Notes under the pieces: model-generated
The model's database searches: none
What the model was told of the DNA's origin: nothing
The model's input: only the letters and a program-made list of their open reading frames with translations
Shown: in pieces, positions 61,074-64,000 of the stretch
How positions within the stretch are numbered: the first letter of the stretch is position 1
Layout: the number at the start of each line of letters is the position of its first letter
NCBI GenBank assembly: GCA_964371785.1
Contig: CAYJOL010000003.1
Span: forward strand, 402,915-466,914
Direction of reading: 5' to 3'
Origin: CAVQCT01 sp964371785
GTDB taxonomy: Bacteria; Zixibacteria; MSB-5A5; GN15; FEB-12
DNA length: 64,000 bases
Program-made: the position numbers and the translations under genes

Positions 61074-63686
61074 ATGATCAGACATGCCGGATATCGATGG
61101 TGCGTGAGTTTAATCATCCTCACGCTGCTATTCAAGGTCGATGCTTTGTTCGCACAATCTCAACAGACGGGAACCACTCAGCGACAGTTTGAAGAGATTG
61201 TCGTCAGTTTCGAAGTGCCCAAGCTCGTTCGCAAGGACGTTTTTGTCGAGTACGATGGCACTACTGTGTACGTCCCGTTGACCGACGTTTTCACGATGCT
61301 CGACATCAATATCGAAGCTGACCTGACCAATAAAGTCTTTTCGGGATTCATGTTTTCGACCGATAATGAATATCGGTTCGATATGAAGAATTTCGAAATC
61401 AAGATCTTCGGTAAAGATTACCCGTATCTTGCCTCGGAGTTCTATCTGGGCGACCATGATGTTTTTCTCCGCGTTGACCTGTTCAAGAAATTGTTCGGAC
61501 TCGATGTTGAGTTTGATTTCTCGATGTTGCGTCTGTACTTGCCGCTCAATCGGGATTTCCCGGCGTACCAGAAGCTTCAGCGAAAAATAGCACGGATGAA
61601 ACTTCAGCAGCAGACTCAGGCAGTCAAAGACGTTGTCCATCTGTCCAACCACCGGGAGCTTTTTGCCGGAGCCTCGGCGGACTGGGTACTTTCCACCAAT
61701 CCGATCGGTGGAAGGAACAAGCACTATTACAGTGTCGATATGGGTGGGCTGATTTTGGGTGGCGATATGCAGATGCGTTTTGGGGGCAGTTCAGACGAGT
61801 ATTTCGACGCCACTCAGCTCAACTACAAGTGGCATTACTTCTTCAATGACAACAAGTACATGAGTCAGGCAGAAGTCGGCAAAATCGCCACGAGCGGCTC
61901 CCTCGGCCGGGCCCTGACGGGAGCCATGATTACCAACAGGCCGCAGGTAAGAAGGCAGTATTTTCAAACAATCAATCTCACCGAATATGTGGGGTCGAAC
62001 TGGGAAGTCGAGCTGTATGTCGATAACAAACTGACCGATTTTATGGTCACCGGTGAAGACGGTTTTTATCACTTCAACCTGGACATTTTTTATGGGGCGT
62101 CAAACATCAAGCTCAATATGTACGGGCCGAATGGTGAGCTTCGCACCGATGAAAAGGTCGTGCGTATACCGTACACGTTGATCCCCAAAGGCGAAGTGGA
62201 GTATTCTGTCGCTGGAGGGCAGGCGACTATTGGCGTCGTGAAGAAGCCGTATGCCACGGCTACCGCCTACTACGGGGTATTGAGTAATTTGACGGTTGGT
62301 ATGAATGCGGATGTTCCCGTTCAACCCGGTGCCGAGGACAAGGAGTTGGTGGCGGCAGACATAACGTATCAAGCGTTAAATAATCTGACTTTGAACGGGT
62401 CATTCTGTCCCTCATACACGGTGACCGGCCATCTGAATTTCAGTCAACCCTCGGTGCTCAATTTTAATAGCGGCCTGACCAAGTTTTATGAAAACCCGAT
62501 CAAGAATCCGCTCCAGCAGCTCTACAATTTGAACTTTTCCGTGTCATCGCCTCTGCGCATCGGCAAGAAGTACCTGGGGCTTCGCTACTATGTTTCGATT
62601 GACAAGTATCAGTCGATGGTAGCGACAAACATGAACTATGGATTCAACGCCAATGTACATCCGCTCTATTTGACTTATATTGGTCAATACAAGAATACGC
62701 AGGTGGCCGACAAGACTATCACCAATCTCGCCAGCCAGATTCTCATGTCCAGTCAATTGATCAGGTTTCTTCGCCCTCAGTTCAGGGTTGATTATGATCA
62801 CACGAATAAACAATTCTCCAAGTATGGAGTCTACCTGGCCAAGCGTGTGTTCCGGACCGGCCAACTGAGCATTTCAGTGGAACGGAACCCGATTGTGAAA
62901 AACACAACGTTCATGATCAATTTCAATCTGGTAACCTCGTTCGCGGATCTTACCTCAAGAGCAGTTCGTAGTGCCGACCACATTTCTATGAACCAGTTAC
63001 AGAGAGGATCGGTCAGATACAACCGCGAGACGCATAATGTCCAATTTGACCGGCGGAACTCGGTAGGGTTCGGCGCGGCCGTGGTCAGGCCGTTTCTGGA
63101 TAACAACTACAACGGCGTGATGGACGAAAACGAAGAATATCTGTCCGGATTGCGTGCCAAGATGAATGGAGCCCGGGTGACCCTTCGAGGAAAGGACAGA
63201 CAATTCTACTATGACGGTTTGCGTCCGTATGAGGACTATACCGTCCAGATTGACCAATACAGCCTTGACAACCCCATGCTCAAGCCAACTCACGAAAACT
63301 ATGAAGTCAAAGTTAATCCGAATGTAGTGACCGCCATTCAGGTCCCGATCGTGACGGCGAGCGAGGTGTCCGGCAAAGTGGATCGTCAGGTAGGAAGCAT
63401 CGCTACCGGCATTGGCGGAATCAAAGTTATGCTCATGAACCTGTCCAAAGAACGCCTCACCGAGTTGATGACATTCAGCAGCGGCGAGTTCTATTATCTC
63501 GGACTCGTTCCGGGCTCATACAAAGCGTATATTGATCAGGCGCAATTGCTGAAATACGGGTATAAATCAGAGCCGGAATTCATCGAGTTCGAAGTGAAGC
63601 CGATCGAAGGCGGCTCGAGTATTGAGCATATCGATTTTAGGCTGGTCCCGGCCGGCGTAAATGAGCCGGCAACTACCACTAAGTAA
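61074..63686 (+). CDS. Usher-like outer-membrane protein
   Basis: An 870-residue exported protein. Signal peptide about 1-28. A periplasmic N-terminal domain (about 40-185) contains VYVPLTDVFTMLDI and VFLRVDLFKKLFGLDVEF. A long beta-strand-rich stretch (about 190-690) could form a barrel, with NWEVELYVDNKLTDFMV and YGASNIKLNMYGPNGELRTD, which resemble usher segments. C-terminal Ig-like modules start with FLDNNYNGVMDENEE, whose D-x-N-x-N-G-x2-D-x2-E spacing is that of a calcium-binding loop. Size, order and the adjacent chaperone and pilin-like genes make it a secretion and assembly platform; similarity to classical FimD is weak. Confidence 0.7.
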   Translation: MIRHAGYRWCVSLIILTLLFKVDALFAQSQQTGTTQRQFEEIVVSFEVPKLVRKDVFVEYDGTTVYVPLTDVFTMLDINIEADLTNKVFSGFMFSTDNEYRFDMKNFEIKIFGKDYPYLASEFYLGDHDVFLRVDLFKKLFGLDVEFDFSMLRLYLPLNRDFPAYQKLQRKIARMKLQQQTQAVKDVVHLSNHRELFAGASADWVLSTNPIGGRNKHYYSVDMGGLILGGDMQMRFGGSSDEYFDATQLNYKWHYFFNDNKYMSQAEVGKIATSGSLGRALTGAMITNRPQVRRQYFQTINLTEYVGSNWEVELYVDNKLTDFMVTGEDGFYHFNLDIFYGASNIKLNMYGPNGELRTDEKVVRIPYTLIPKGEVEYSVAGGQATIGVVKKPYATATAYYGVLSNLTVGMNADVPVQPGAEDKELVAADITYQALNNLTLNGSFCPSYTVTGHLNFSQPSVLNFNSGLTKFYENPIKNPLQQLYNLNFSVSSPLRIGKKYLGLRYYVSIDKYQSMVATNMNYGFNANVHPLYLTYIGQYKNTQVADKTITNLASQILMSSQLIRFLRPQFRVDYDHTNKQFSKYGVYLAKRVFRTGQLSISVERNPIVKNTTFMINFNLVTSFADLTSRAVRSADHISMNQLQRGSVRYNRETHNVQFDRRNSVGFGAAVVRPFLDNNYNGVMDENEEYLSGLRAKMNGARVTLRGKDRQFYYDGLRPYEDYTVQIDQYSLDNPMLKPTHENYEVKVNPNVVTAIQVPIVTASEVSGKVDRQVGSIATGIGGIKVMLMNLSKERLTELMTFSSGEFYYLGLVPGSYKAYIDQAQLLKYGYKSEPEFIEFEVKPIEGGSSIEHIDFRLVPAGVNEPATTTK

Positions 63687-63709
63687 GATACTCCGTCCTA
63701 TGAAACAGG

Positions 63710-63740
63710 CAGGGTCGAACGGATTTTCCGTTCGACCCTG
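63710..63740 (+). terminator. Terminator-like hairpin after the usher-like gene
   Basis: Perfect 14-base stem CAGGGTCGAACGGA with its complement and a TTT loop, followed by TTCTCGTTTG. A strong hairpin but a weak T-tract. Confidence 0.7.
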
Positions 63741-64000
63741 TTCTCGTTTGTGGGGTGAGATCTGTGCTTTCAGGAACGGGAGCAGAAGCGTGCCTGTCTG
63801 CGAGCAAGAAGTCAACGCCGCACGACAGATCAGTTATAGTGAATCCATGAATGCCGTCGATACCCGCCGCCGGATCTAAACGGGGTGAGAACGTTGTTGG
63901 AAGGTTTGGTTGACCGCCAGGTACAAAAAAACCGCCTGCGCGAGTCGCAGGCGGTTTTGCTTTATCTCCGGCTGAGCATCCTGGGATGCCCAGCGGATTG
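63741..64000. other. Window end without a recognised gene
   Basis: About 260 bases. A short open frame at 63661-63879 overlaps the usher end and the hairpin and is not credible. The stretch holds the terminator at 63928-63958 and nothing else I can name. Confidence 0.5.
63928..63958. terminator. Bidirectional intrinsic terminator
   Basis: AAAACCGCCTGCG, five-base loop CGAGT, CGCAGGCGGTTTT, with six A on the left side, so it can act on both strands. It probably serves a minus-strand gene beyond the window as well. Confidence 0.8.

Noticed and set aside
63661..63879. 72-codon open frame after the usher-like gene
   Set aside because: Starts inside the usher end and runs through a perfect hairpin; low plausibility.
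1..64000. CRISPR arrays, tRNA or rRNA genes, insertion sequences, prophage or integrative elements
   Set aside because: No regular repeat-spacer pattern, cloverleaf, rRNA sequence, transposase, integrase or terminal repeats were recognised on reading both strands; small tRNAs could still be missed without a covariance search.

Overview
The window reads as a chromosomal segment of a Gram-negative, aerobically respiring bacterium. Two large secreted proteins end in the FlgD-like or sorting-type C-terminal domain (one with NYPNPFN) typical of the FCB group and related candidate phyla. Together with a class II (B12) ribonucleotide reductase, a caa3-type oxidase set and an outer-membrane usher-like protein, this suggests a candidate phylum such as Zixibacteria or a neighbour. 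That placement is an inference from protein style, not a computed phylogeny. Base composition looks moderately GC-rich throughout. Vegetative promoters resemble TTGACA-17-TATAAT, and several genes appear to start at, or within a few bases of, the transcription start.

Layout. 1-4621: terminal cytochrome oxidase operon (ctaD partial, ctaE, subunit IV, ctaA, sco, DUF420/ctaM). 4634-7141 (minus): large secreted protein. 7431-14745: complete F-type ATP synthase operon (atpZ, I, B, E, F, H, A, G, D, C). 14896-21684: yceD-rpmF-plsX-fabH-fabD-fabG-acpP-fabF-rnc, the conserved lipid and ribosome cluster. 21772-25914: a histone-H1-like protein with a helix-turn-helix head, an etfB without etfA, a cupin and a large exported protein. 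25974-30357: heterodimeric ABC exporter plus an inositol-phosphatase family enzyme. 30443-35088: propeller lipoprotein, glmM and glmS (UDP-GlcNAc precursors). 35178-39651: acyl-CoA dehydrogenase, 3-hydroxyacyl-CoA dehydrogenase and enoyl-CoA hydratase (beta-oxidation steps) with two GNAT enzymes. 39700-42615 (minus): thpR, cinA, pgpA, pgsA. 42823-42939 (minus): an orphan promoter-terminator pair that looks like a small RNA gene. 43134-49729: GNAT-like protein, nrdJ with an NrdR-box-like operator, and a membrane b-type cytochrome fused to a heme-binding domain. 49990-54309: MacA-like adaptor, two MacB/FtsX-like permeases and a LolD-like ATPase. 54329-55813 (minus): secreted protein with a sorting-type C-terminal domain.

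The most unusual region is 55995-63740. It holds five DUF4402-type small exported proteins, a sixth divergent relative, a PapD-like periplasmic chaperone and an 870-residue usher-like outer-membrane protein. The small proteins share an alternating hydrophobic N-terminal arm and a C-terminal strand ending in TVAY(N/T)G. I read the cluster as a non-classical chaperone-usher surface fibre system in which DUF4402 proteins are the pilins. Three of the pilin-like genes carry a similar TCCCCAYA element at almost the same distance (154-158 bases) upstream of their start codons. One subunit lacks the N-terminal arm and is a candidate first (tip) subunit. No tRNA, rRNA, CRISPR array, insertion sequence or prophage was recognised.
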